Shown piece after piece: positions 7,738-14,920 of a stretch of 43,783 nt of DNA (the first letter of the stretch is position 1; each line of letters opens with the position of its first letter). Below the pieces are notes generated by a model. It saw only the letters and a list, made by a program, of their open reading frames with translations, ran no database searches and was not told the origin of the DNA. The DNA lies in NCBI GenBank assembly GCA_017448345.1, contig JAFSLP010000108.1:1-43783 (forward strand), given 5' to 3'. Position numbers and translations under genes: made by a program. This DNA is from Paludibacteraceae bacterium (GTDB lineage: Bacteria > Bacteroidota > Bacteroidia > Bacteroidales > Paludibacteraceae).

Positions 7738-8998
7738 ACAACGTATGGTTGATCACCCCGTCGTAAATCGCGCGTACTTTCAGTCCTGCGTCTGACCATT
7801 TGATGTTGTTCACCTCGGCTTGACCTAACTCATGCAGGCTCTTGTACATCGCCGGATATTTGACAATTGCGTAGATGGCGTCTGCCATGGCGTCGATGTC
7901 CCAGTAATCCGTCTTGATGGCGTGTTGTAGTATCTCCGCGCAGCCGGACTGGTGGCTGATGATGGACGGGCAGCCGACCTGCATCGCCTCCAGCGGACTG
8001 ATTCCGAACGGCTCGCTCACACTCGGCATGATATATACATCGCTCATGGCAAGCATCTCTTGTACCTGTTTGCCGCGCATGAAGCCCGGGAAATGGAACT
8101 TGTCCGCTATTCCGCGTTTGGCTACAAGGTCGATCATCTCTGCCATCTTGTCGCCGCTTCCTGCCATTACGAAACGCACTCCGTTCGTCTTGCTCAATAC
8201 TCTCGCTGCGGCTTCTACGAAATACTCCGGACCTTTCTGCATCGTGATACGGCCGAGGAATGTCACCAGTTTGTCTTTGCGCTCTGGTTTCTTGAACTCC
8301 TCGGGATGTGCCAGAGGCTCTACGGCGTTGTGGACTGTGCTCACTTTGCGTGGGTCGATGCCGTATTTCTCTATCACCGTGTTACGCGTCAGATTGCTCA
8401 CGCAGATGATATGGTCCGCCTCGTCCATGCCGCGTTTCTCGATGGCATATACTGTCGGATTGACATTGCCGCGGCTGCGGTCGAAATCGGTGGCATGCAC
8501 GTGAATCACCAGCGGCTTCCCGCTGATATGTTTGGCGAACACTCCTGCCGGATAAGTCAGCCAGTCATGACTGTGAATAATATCAAAATCCAGACTGTGT
8601 GCCAGCACGCTTGCTACCGCCTCGTAGTTGCCTATCTCTTCAATCAGGTTGTCGGGATAGCGCCCCGAGAATCCTACGCACCCTAAATCATCGGTGCCGA
8701 TGCGACGGTAATCGTAATGGATGCCGTCACGCAGATGATAGTACTCCTCCGGGCTCATCTTGCCCTCCATACGCTGTCTTACATAGTCATAGTCGTTGTC
8801 TTTCCATACGATAGGCACGCTGTTGGCGCCGATGATGCGCAGGAAACTCTGGTCCTCGTCGCCCCATGGTTTGGGAATGACGAACGTGATGTGCATGTCT
8901 TCCTGTTGGGCCATGCCGCGTGTCAGACCGTAACTGGCTGTGCCTAAACCGCCTAAGATATGGGGGGGAAACTCCCATCCGAACATTAACGCTTTCAT
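7736..8998 (-). CDS. Family 4 glycosyltransferase, glycogen synthase-like
   Basis: A 420-residue GT-B enzyme that probably elongates alpha-1,4-glucan. The N-terminal Rossmann domain starts MKALMFGWEFPPHILGGLG, with the GG loop typical of starch/glycogen synthases. IIHSHDWLT is in the middle, and the C-terminal nucleotide-sugar domain has FLGRITMQKGPEYFVEA and the E-x7-E motif EPFGISPLE. The ATG overlaps the stop codon of the debranching gene in an ATGA arrangement, so the two are probably co-translated. No export signal is present. The sugar donor (UDP- or ADP-glucose) cannot be read from the sequence. Confidence 0.93.
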   Translation of the reverse strand: MKALMFGWEFPPHILGGLGTASYGLTRGMAQQEDMHITFVIPKPWGDEDQSFLRIIGANSVPIVWKDNDYDYVRQRMEGKMSPEEYYHLRDGIHYDYRRIGTDDLGCVGFSGRYPDNLIEEIGNYEAVASVLAHSLDFDIIHSHDWLTYPAGVFAKHISGKPLVIHVHATDFDRSRGNVNPTVYAIEKRGMDEADHIICVSNLTRNTVIEKYGIDPRKVSTVHNAVEPLAHPEEFKKPERKDKLVTFLGRITMQKGPEYFVEAAARVLSKTNGVRFVMAGSGDKMAEMIDLVAKRGIADKFHFPGFMRGKQVQEMLAMSDVYIMPSVSEPFGISPLEAMQVGCPSIISHQSGCAEILQHAIKTDYWDIDAMADAIYAIVKYPAMYKSLHELGQAEVNNIKWSDAGLKVRAIYDGVINHTL

Positions 8999-11007
8999 TT
9001 GGCTGCCTCCTTTCCTTCGCTTTCGACTTTCGACTTTTCGCTTTCGACTTTCGACTTTTCGCTTTCTTCTAATTGATACTTCTTCAGCGTATCCATCACG
9101 CTGATTACGGCTGCTACGCTGGGGGCGTAACTCATGCCGCCGTGACCCTTGTAGGGCGGGTTGCCGTCATACATCTCGTTCAGCGTGCCGATGGTCAGCT
9201 CGTTCATCTCGGCTTCGAAGCCTACCAGCAGTCTCTCCATAAAACTGATACCGCTGTATTTATATACGTTCATATAGGCACGCGAATAGGCGGCTATCGT
9301 GAACGGCCATACCGGACCGTTGTGGAAATTACGGTCGCGCTCCTGCTGGCCGCCGCGATAGACAGGACGGTAATCGCCGCTCTTTGGACTCAGCGTACGA
9401 AGACCTTTAGGGGTCAGCAGCTCTTTCGTGCATATATCGACCACGGCTTTCTGCTGCTTCTTGTCCAGCGGGCTGAAGGGCAGACCGGCTGCCCATATCT
9501 GGTTCGGACGGACCTCGCGGTTCGCGTAGTTGTCCAGCACGAAGTCGTTCAGATAGTACCCGTTCCAGAAGGTCTTCACAAAAGCGTCTTTGGTTATCTC
9601 GGCTTGGTATTCCATCAGGTCGGCGCTCGTCTCTTTGCCTAACTCGCGCAGCATCTCTGCCACGAAACGCATCGCGTTGTACCATAGCGCGTTGATCTCC
9701 ACCACATAGCCTGTTCGCGGGGTGATGGGCCAGCCGTTCTCCGTCGCGTTCATCCATGTCGCCGGACGCTGGCTGCCGTCAACCCACAGCAGACCGTTCT
9801 GGTGCAGCTTGGCACGCGGATGGTTCTGCTTGCGGTAATAGGTGATGATGTCTTTGCATAACTCGCCGTATAGCTCGGCTGCCTCTAACAGCGTGTATTT
9901 GTGGGCATATTTCTGTGCCGCACGGACAAACCATAGCAGCGCGTCCGGCTCGTCCATGCCGCTCATCTTGATGTCGTAGATTTTGTTTTGCATGAACAGC
10001 CGGATCTCGTCTATCGCCGTCTTGTTGATGATGGCGTCCCAGTATTCCGGACGGTCGATGTCTAACGTGCAGCTCGGTACGCTGAAGAACGTGTTGCGTG
10101 CGTCCGCGTGGAACCATGGGAAACCGGCAAGCATGTAGCATTTGTCGCCCTCGCGTTTGTAGAACTGGCTCGCGCTGTTCTTCAGGGTGCTGAACATGTC
10201 CTCGCGGCGGTTGCGGCGCTCTAACTCTTTCTTCCATGTAGCTTTCAGAGTGCTCGTCTTGCATTCCGTCACGCCGGCGGCAAAGATGATACTCTCGCCT
10301 TTCTTCATCGGCAGTTCGAAATAACCCGGCACCAGCAGGTCTTCTTTGTAGGCATAGCCGCGTTCGCGCTCTTTGCGGTATTCGATATCTTTGTACCATT
10401 GCGGGTCGTGATGATATTCTACACCCTTGCTGAACTGCATGTACAGGTTCGGGAAACCCGGATACATCCGGTTGAAACGGCCGTTCTCGCACTCGTCCAT
10501 GTCGGTCTTGGCGAGAGGGTTCTCATGCGTCAGCTCGTTCACGCTGCGGAAAGCAAGGAACGGACGGAAACGAAGGGTCGTCGGACTGCCGCTTTCCAAT
10601 AACGTGTAACGGATCAGAACACGCGGCTCGAAACTGACCAGCATCCGCTCTTTCTCCAGTACCATCGCGCCTACGCGGTAAACGGTCTTGGAGATGAGCT
10701 CGCAGTCAAACTCACGGATGTACTTGTGTCCGTTGGGACTGAAATGGTTGTCGCCGTATTCATGCAAACCGAGGTTGAACTCGGCGCCGTGTTGTATCAC
10801 GGTCTCGTCCAGCGAACTCAGCAGAACGAAATTGTCGTTCCCCAAGGTCGGAAGGGGCAACACCAGTTGACCGTGATATTTGCGGGTGTTGCAATCGACA
10901 AGGGTTGTCGAGTTGTACACTCCGGCACGGTTGGTTCGAATCATCTCTTTCTGAAGCGAACGCTCCAGATTAACAAGTACTGTCTTGTCAAAATTCAGAT
11001 AACTCAT
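8995..11007 (-). CDS. Glycogen debranching enzyme (amylo-alpha-1,6-glucosidase type)
   Basis: A 670-residue cytoplasmic enzyme that removes alpha-1,6 branches from glycogen. An N-terminal beta-rich domain (MSYLNFDKTVLVNLERSL; YHGQLVLPLPTLGNDNFVLL) is followed by an alpha/alpha-barrel with LAGFPWFHADARNTFF, GLLWVDGSQRPATW, GYVVEINALWYNAMRF and NGPVWPFTIAAYSRAY, as in the bacterial debranching enzymes of GH133. The last 20 or so residues (SEKSKVESEKSKVES) come from heptamer repeats at 9015-9070 and are not part of the family. It is the first gene of the glycogen cluster. No clear promoter was found in the 200 bases upstream, so it may be transcribed with manC. Confidence 0.94.
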   Translation of the reverse strand: MSYLNFDKTVLVNLERSLQKEMIRTNRAGVYNSTTLVDCNTRKYHGQLVLPLPTLGNDNFVLLSSLDETVIQHGAEFNLGLHEYGDNHFSPNGHKYIREFDCELISKTVYRVGAMVLEKERMLVSFEPRVLIRYTLLESGSPTTLRFRPFLAFRSVNELTHENPLAKTDMDECENGRFNRMYPGFPNLYMQFSKGVEYHHDPQWYKDIEYRKERERGYAYKEDLLVPGYFELPMKKGESIIFAAGVTECKTSTLKATWKKELERRNRREDMFSTLKNSASQFYKREGDKCYMLAGFPWFHADARNTFFSVPSCTLDIDRPEYWDAIINKTAIDEIRLFMQNKIYDIKMSGMDEPDALLWFVRAAQKYAHKYTLLEAAELYGELCKDIITYYRKQNHPRAKLHQNGLLWVDGSQRPATWMNATENGWPITPRTGYVVEINALWYNAMRFVAEMLRELGKETSADLMEYQAEITKDAFVKTFWNGYYLNDFVLDNYANREVRPNQIWAAGLPFSPLDKKQQKAVVDICTKELLTPKGLRTLSPKSGDYRPVYRGGQQERDRNFHNGPVWPFTIAAYSRAYMNVYKYSGISFMERLLVGFEAEMNELTIGTLNEMYDGNPPYKGHGGMSYAPSVAAVISVMDTLKKYQLEESEKSKVESEKSKVESEGKEAAK
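9015..9070. repeat. CTTTCGA heptamer array inside the debranching gene
   Basis: About seven CTTTCGA / CTTTTCG units at the 3' end of the gene add a repetitive SEKSKVE peptide tail before the stop codon, which overlaps the next start. Confidence 0.85.
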
Positions 11008-11086
11008 GATGTGTGATTTAATATTAAGTATTTTTTATTGTTTTGTATGGTTCTTTTTTTGCGTCGTTTTTTTTCTGTTCGCTTTT

Positions 11087-11235
11087 TTGTATCCGCCAGT
11101 ATTGGCGGATTTTTCTTTTGCGCTGTTTCCTTCTCTCGCATTTTTCTTACAGGTCGCAGGACGGTCCTACAGCGTAGCGGTCTTACAATGCAAAGGTCTT
11201 ACAGCGCAGCGGTCCTATAGTTCGCTCACGAACTG
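11087..11235. repeat. Hairpin array with GGTCYTACAG linkers
   Basis: In the gap between manC and the debranching gene, a hairpin (ATCCGCCA-GTAT-TGGCGGAT at 11089-11108) is followed from about 11160 by four linker copies of GGTC(C/T)TA(C/T)A, each followed by a short variable insert. The inserts are GCGTAGC, ATGCAAA, GCGCAGC and then AGTTCG-CTCA-CGAACT. The last one lies in the final codons of manC. No gene is visible in this gap. Confidence 0.65.
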
Positions 11236-12435
11236 TTTGATCCGCTGCTCCTCCGCTTTCTTGCATACTAACAGCGCACCGTCCTGTTCGGCGATAATCA
11301 TGTCGTCCACGCCTTGCACGATAGCTTTCTTGCCTTTCTCTAACACGACGATGTTTCCCTTCGCCTCATAGAAATGCGCCTCGCTGTGAAGGCTCACATT
11401 TCCCTCTGCGTCTTTCTCGCTCAGCTCATACAGGCTGCCCCATGTGCCCAAGTCGCTCCAGCCGAAACTGGACGGCATCACATACACATTGTCCGCTTTC
11501 TCCATGATGCCGTAGTCGATGCTGATATTCGGGCATTTGGGGAACATCACCTCGATGAAATCCTCCTCTTTGTCCGTCCCCATCATCATCTCCCCTTCCC
11601 GGAACCGGTCTGCCACTTCAGGCAGCAGGTAGCGGAAAGCCTCGCTTATCGTCTGCAGGTTCCAGATGAAGATGCCGCTGTTCCATAGGAAATCGCCGCT
11701 CTGCAGGAATACTTTCGCCATCTCTAAGTTCGGCTTCTCCGTAAACGTCTTCACCGGATAGATATCTTTCAACTTTTCACTCTCAACTCCGGAACTTCTT
11801 TCAACTTTCAACCTTCCACTTTCAACTCCATTCAGTTCGTCGCGGACGAACTGAATATACCCGTACCCCGTCTCCGGGCGTGTCGGTTGCATGCCTAACG
11901 TGCAGATGGCTTTGTTCTTGCTCACGAACTCGAACGCCCGCACTATCGCCTCGCGGAATTTCTCTTCTTCCAGTATCAGATGGTCGCTTGCTGCCACCAC
12001 GATATTCGCCTGCATCTCCGGACACGTCCAGTCTATTCCTAACGGGTCACCATCGGTACCATTTTCTCCCTCTCCTTGGGAGAGGGTCGGGGAGAGGTGG
12101 TTCATTTTGCGCCTGCAAATAGCCCGTATATGCGCTGTCGCATACGCGATACAGGGTGCCGTGTTACGGCGCGCTGGTTCGCATAATATCTGACCTTCGC
12201 TCAAATCCGGTACCTGTTGCAGGATAATCTGTTTGTACGCAACATTCGTCACGATAAACATGTTCTCTATCGGCACTATCGGACGGAAACGGTCAACCGT
12301 CATCTGCAGCAGGCTGCGGCCTGTGCCGAAGAAATCTAAAAACTGCTTGGGTTTCTCTTCTCTGCTGTACGGCCAGAAGCGGCTTCCTATGCCGCCGGCC
12401 ATGATTACGCAATAGTTGTTATCTTTTTTTGTCAT
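11215..12435 (-). CDS. manC: Mannose-1-phosphate guanylyltransferase
   Basis: A 406-residue cytoplasmic enzyme that makes GDP-mannose from mannose-1-phosphate and GTP for polysaccharide and glycan synthesis. The signature GGIGSRFWPYSREEKPKQF opens the Rossmann domain; VVAASDHLI, FTEKPNLEMA and FLWNSGIFIWN follow. There are two foreign in-frame insertions. One encodes HLSPTLSQGEGEN (palindromic element, 12064-12101). The other encodes SGRLKVERSSGVESEKLKD (CTTTCAA-type heptamers, 11766-11830). Both fall in regions that look like surface loops. The C-terminal isomerase domain of bifunctional enzymes is absent. The promoter is probably at 12699-12729, giving a leader of about 255 bases. Confidence 0.94.
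   Translation of the reverse strand: MTKKDNNYCVIMAGGIGSRFWPYSREEKPKQFLDFFGTGRSLLQMTVDRFRPIVPIENMFIVTNVAYKQIILQQVPDLSEGQILCEPARRNTAPCIAYATAHIRAICRRKMNHLSPTLSQGEGENGTDGDPLGIDWTCPEMQANIVVAASDHLILEEEKFREAIVRAFEFVSKNKAICTLGMQPTRPETGYGYIQFVRDELNGVESGRLKVERSSGVESEKLKDIYPVKTFTEKPNLEMAKVFLQSGDFLWNSGIFIWNLQTISEAFRYLLPEVADRFREGEMMMGTDKEEDFIEVMFPKCPNISIDYGIMEKADNVYVMPSSFGWSDLGTWGSLYELSEKDAEGNVSLHSEAHFYEAKGNIVVLEKGKKAIVQGVDDMIIAEQDGALLVCKKAEEQRIKQFVSEL
11766..11830. repeat. CTTTCAA-type heptamer array inside manC
   Basis: About eight degenerate CTTTCAA / CTCTCAA units lie inside manC and are translated in frame. Confidence 0.8.
12064..12101. repeat. CCCTCTCC/GGAGAGGG palindromic element inside manC
   Basis: A left arm (CCCTCTCC) is followed by two alternative right arms (GGGAGAGGG and GGGGAGAGG). 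About 37 bases are identical to the copy in gldD at 13000-13036. Here it is read on the minus strand as LSPTLSQGEGE. Confidence 0.9.
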
Positions 12436-12698
12436 ACGTTTATAAGGTGTTTTTCATTGGTCGTTTTTTCTCTATGGTGATTGCTTCCTTTGTTCCTCTT
12501 TCTTTTCCTCTTTCTTTTTCCTCCCATTCCTCTTTCTTTTTCCTTCTTTTTGGCGGCTAAAAGCGCGTTATTACGGCGTTATTACGGCGTTATTAGCGCG
12601 TTATTTCTGGTACGTTTAGCCTCTGTGAAGGCATGAAATCTTTGTTTCCCTTCATGTTTCTGCTCAGTTGGCTGAATAGTTCTTCCCCAATTAGCGTG
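12436..12698. repeat. Leader of manC with polypyrimidine and GCGTTATTACG repeats
   Basis: This gene-free stretch is the probable 5' untranslated region of manC. It holds a CCTCTTTCTTTT-type polypyrimidine tract (about 12490-12555) and four 11-base units related to GCGTTATTACG (about 12564-12606). No reading frame or known riboswitch is recognisable. Confidence 0.6.
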
Positions 12699-12729
12699 CA
12701 AAGATACAACTTTTTTTTTACATGTGCAA
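12699..12729 (-). promoter_or_regulatory. Promoter of manC
   Basis: Read on the minus strand, TTG (12727-12729), a 20-base spacer and TATCTTTG (12699-12706) match the Bacteroidota promoter pattern. Confidence 0.7.
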
Positions 12730-12821
12730 GCGCGCGTGCGCTTTTTTTTCATAAAAGTGTTTTTTCTTCTGTAAAAACTGAAATTCTCCATTCTCAATTC
12801 TCGATTCTCAATTATTTTTAC

Positions 12822-12829
12822 TATCTTTG
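12822..12829 (+). promoter_or_regulatory. -7 box (TATCTTTG) of the gldD operon
   Basis: TATCTTTG lies 19 bases before the gldD ATG. The expected -33 position falls in a TTCTCAA heptamer array and shows no clear TTTG, so the promoter is half-matched. It rules out the TTG at 12827 as the gldD start. Confidence 0.6.
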
Positions 12830-12847
12830 CATCCTAATTTGGGTAAA

Positions 12848-13471
12848 ATGGATTTTTTGTCTTTTAAAACACGTGTCTCTTGTTGGGTTCTCGCCGCTGT
12901 TTCGGCGAGTGTGGTGTTGTTTGTTTCTTGTAGCAGCTCATCGGTTCCCAAACCCTACGGATATTTCCGCATCACCACTCCCGACACTGCCTATACCCCT
13001 TTCTCCCTCTCCTTGGGAGAGGGTCGGGGAGAGGTGTTCCCCTACACCTTCGCGGTCTCGCAAAACGCTGTTGTTCAGCCCCGTACGGATGTGGAGGAGC
13101 CTTATTGGGTGAATATCGTCTATCCCTCCCTGAATGCTACGATCCATTGCTCGTACAAACCCGTCCGTAACAACCTCCGCGAACTGACTGAAGATGCTCT
13201 TGGGTTTGTCTATCGCAATGCCTCTTTCGCCAACTCGATACCCGAGCGCGAATATGCTCATCCCGAGGCACATGTCTATGGAGTGCTCTTTGATTTGGAA
13301 GGCAACACGGCTTCTTCGTGCCAGTTCTTCGTCACGGACTCCACACGCCATTTCTTCAGGGCTTCGGTCTATTGCAACTGTCCGCCTAACGCCGATTCAC
13401 TCGCGCCGGTGTATAACTACCTCAGAACGGATGTCATCAAAATGGTCGAAACCTTCCAATGGACGAAATGA
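12848..13471 (+). CDS. gldD: GldD-like lipoprotein
   Basis: A 207-residue lipoprotein. The signal sequence ends in VLFVSC (lipobox, Cys near residue 20), and SVPKPYGYFRI directly after it is the characteristic start of GldD, a cell-envelope lipoprotein needed for gliding and linked to type IX secretion in Flavobacterium and also found in non-gliding Bacteroidales. The C-terminal half (VYGVLFDLEGNTASSCQFFVTDSTRHFFRASVY) fits the family. An in-frame palindromic element at 13000-13036 adds about 12 residues (FSLSLGEGRGEV). The ATG at 12848 is chosen because earlier in-frame starts overlap the -7 box. The GGGP synthase gene follows across an MVNDQ repeat array. Confidence 0.85.
   Translation: MDFLSFKTRVSCWVLAAVSASVVLFVSCSSSSVPKPYGYFRITTPDTAYTPFSLSLGEGRGEVFPYTFAVSQNAVVQPRTDVEEPYWVNIVYPSLNATIHCSYKPVRNNLRELTEDALGFVYRNASFANSIPEREYAHPEAHVYGVLFDLEGNTASSCQFFVTDSTRHFFRASVYCNCPPNADSLAPVYNYLRTDVIKMVETFQWTK
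13000..13036. repeat. CCCTCTCC/GGAGAGGG palindromic element inside gldD
   Basis: Same element and same plus-strand orientation as the manC copy, identical over about 37 bases. Here it is translated from the plus strand as FSLSLGEGRGEV. Confidence 0.9.
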
Positions 13472-13553
13472 CCAAATAAATGACCAAATAAATGACCAAA
13501 TGGTAAATGACAAAATGGTAAATGACCAAATGGTAAATGACCAAATGGTAAAT
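13472..13553 (+). repeat. 15-base MVND(Q/K) repeat array before the GGGP synthase gene
   Basis: Copies of AAATGACC, AAATAAATGACC and AAATGGTAAATGACC start at the gldD stop codon. They provide four in-frame ATG codons for the next gene, at 13500, 13515, 13530 and 13545, each 15 bases apart. Confidence 0.9.
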
Positions 13554-14723
13554 AAGAAAGCGCTCGCCCTCCTGCTTGATCCCGAGAAAGCGGATCTGAA
13601 TGCCCTTCCGCTTTCTGCGGACTGCTTGCCCGACTACATCTTTGTCGGCGGCTCCACAGGTGGCGACCCCACCCCCTTTGTCCGTGCCCTGAAAAAAAAG
13701 CTTTCGACTTTCGACTTTCGACTTTCGACTGTTCCCATCGTCCTCTTTCCCGGTTCCGCCGCGCAGTTCACACCCGAAGCGGATGCAATACTCTATCTCT
13801 CTCTCCTTTCTGGGAATAATCCCGAATACCTTGTCGGTCAGCAGGTTAAGTCCGCGAGAGCCGTTCACGACTCCGGCATAGAAGTCATCCCGACGGCATA
13901 TATCCTCATCGACGGAGGTGTGGAGACATCCACCATGCGCGTCACGGGCACCAGACCCATCCCTCAGTCCGACATCAACACCATCATAGACACCTGTATC
14001 GCGGCAGAACTGATGGGGAAGCGGCTCATCTACCTCGAAGCCGGTTCAGGAGCGCACACACCCGTCTCGCCGGACATCATCAAAGCCGTACGCGAACAGA
14101 CGTCCCTCCCCCTCATCGTCGGTGGAGGTATCCGCACGCCCGAAGACATGAACGCCGCCTTTGAGGCTGGTGCCTCTGTGGTCGTCATCGGCAACCACTT
14201 TGAGTCCCACCCCAAAGAACTGAAAGATTTTATCTTGAGAAATCGGATAAATTCGGATAAATTCGGACCCTCTCCGATAAATTCCGAAGATGAGAAATAT
14301 ATGCGTCTCGCCCTCGCAGAAGCCCGGAAAGCCCTCGCGGAGGATGAGATTCCTGTCGGCTGTGTCATCGTCTCGCAGGGGCGGATTATCGGTCGCGGAC
14401 ATAACCTCACAGAGACGCTCTCGGATGTCACGGCGCACGCTGAGATACAGGCTGTTACGGCGGCTGCTCAAACCCTTGGTGGAAAATATTTGCCTGATGC
14501 GGCGCTCTATGTCACGGTCGAACCTTGCCCCATGTGTGCAGGAGCCATCGGATGGGCGCAGATAAAACGTATCGTCTACGGAGCGCCTGACCCCAAAAGA
14601 GGCTACACACTTTTCGCTCCGCGTGCCTTCCATCCCAAAGCCTCCGTCACATCAGGAGTACTCGAAGCCGAGTGTAAAGAACTGATGCAGGACTTCTTCT
14701 CGAAGAAAAGAAAAACCAAATGA
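13500..14723 (+). CDS. Fusion: geranylgeranylglyceryl phosphate synthase (PcrB/GGGPS) + tRNA adenosine deaminase TadA
   Basis: One frame of 407 residues encodes two enzymes. Residues about 16-255 are a TIM-barrel GGGP synthase (KKALALLLDPEKADL, YIFVGGSTGG, YLEAGSGAHTPVS, LIVGGGIRTPEDM), which joins a polyprenyl group to glycerol-1-phosphate, the first step to archaeal-type ether lipids. Residues about 263-407 are TadA, which makes inosine 34 in tRNA-Arg: zinc motif HAE near residue 313, PCPMCAGA near 342. The junction (14243-14287) is a run of CGGATAAATT-like repeats with no stop codon. A CTTTCGA array (13701-13730) adds LSTFDFRLST inside the synthase. Start candidates are the repeat ATGs at 13500, 13515, 13530 and 13545; the last gives the most family-like N-terminus. 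A sequencing frameshift at the junction cannot be excluded, but both domains are intact in one frame. Confidence 0.9.
   Translation: MVNDKMVNDQMVNDQMVNKKALALLLDPEKADLNALPLSADCLPDYIFVGGSTGGDPTPFVRALKKKLSTFDFRLSTVPIVLFPGSAAQFTPEADAILYLSLLSGNNPEYLVGQQVKSARAVHDSGIEVIPTAYILIDGGVETSTMRVTGTRPIPQSDINTIIDTCIAAELMGKRLIYLEAGSGAHTPVSPDIIKAVREQTSLPLIVGGGIRTPEDMNAAFEAGASVVVIGNHFESHPKELKDFILRNRINSDKFGPSPINSEDEKYMRLALAEARKALAEDEIPVGCVIVSQGRIIGRGHNLTETLSDVTAHAEIQAVTAAAQTLGGKYLPDAALYVTVEPCPMCAGAIGWAQIKRIVYGAPDPKRGYTLFAPRAFHPKASVTSGVLEAECKELMQDFFSKKRKTK
13701..13730. repeat. CTTTCGA heptamer array inside the GGGP synthase domain
   Basis: Four tandem CTTTCGA units are translated as LSTFDFRLST between an alpha helix and the next beta strand of the barrel. 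Confidence 0.85.
14243..14287. repeat. CGGATAAATT-type repeat at the GGGPS-TadA junction
   Basis: Three degenerate units of CGGATAAATTC followed by a CCGATAAATTCC copy encode the linker RINSDKFGPSPINSE between the two enzyme domains. Confidence 0.75.
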
Positions 14724-14920
14724 CCAAATGGTAAATGGTAAAATGGTAAATGACCAAATGGTAAATGACCAAATGGTAAATGGTAAAATGGTAAATGGTA
14801 AAATGGTAAATGACAAAATGGTAAATGACCCAATAAATGACAAAATGGTAAATGACAAAATGGTAAATGACAAAATGGTAAATGACAAAATGGTAAATGA
14901 CAAAATGGTAAATGGTAAGA
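14718..14920 (+). repeat. Long 15-base MVND(Q/K) repeat array before pgpH
   Basis: Thirteen or so tandem units of ATGGTAAATGACAAA and its variants (GAC/GGT and CAA/AAA at the last two codons) fill all of the space between TadA and the conserved part of PgpH. The frame of PgpH is open through the whole array and meets an ATG in nearly every unit. The other two plus-strand frames meet TAA or TGA in each unit. Confidence 0.95.

Noticed and set aside
12436-12698. Possible riboswitch in the manC leader
   Set aside because: The leader is mostly polypyrimidine and simple repeats, and I see no conserved aptamer-like core.
13194-13499. Extension of the GGGPS-TadA frame upstream into gldD
   Set aside because: It would overlap gldD by about 280 bases, and its peptide has no relation to GGGP synthase. 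Repeat ATGs at 13500-13545 are better starts.
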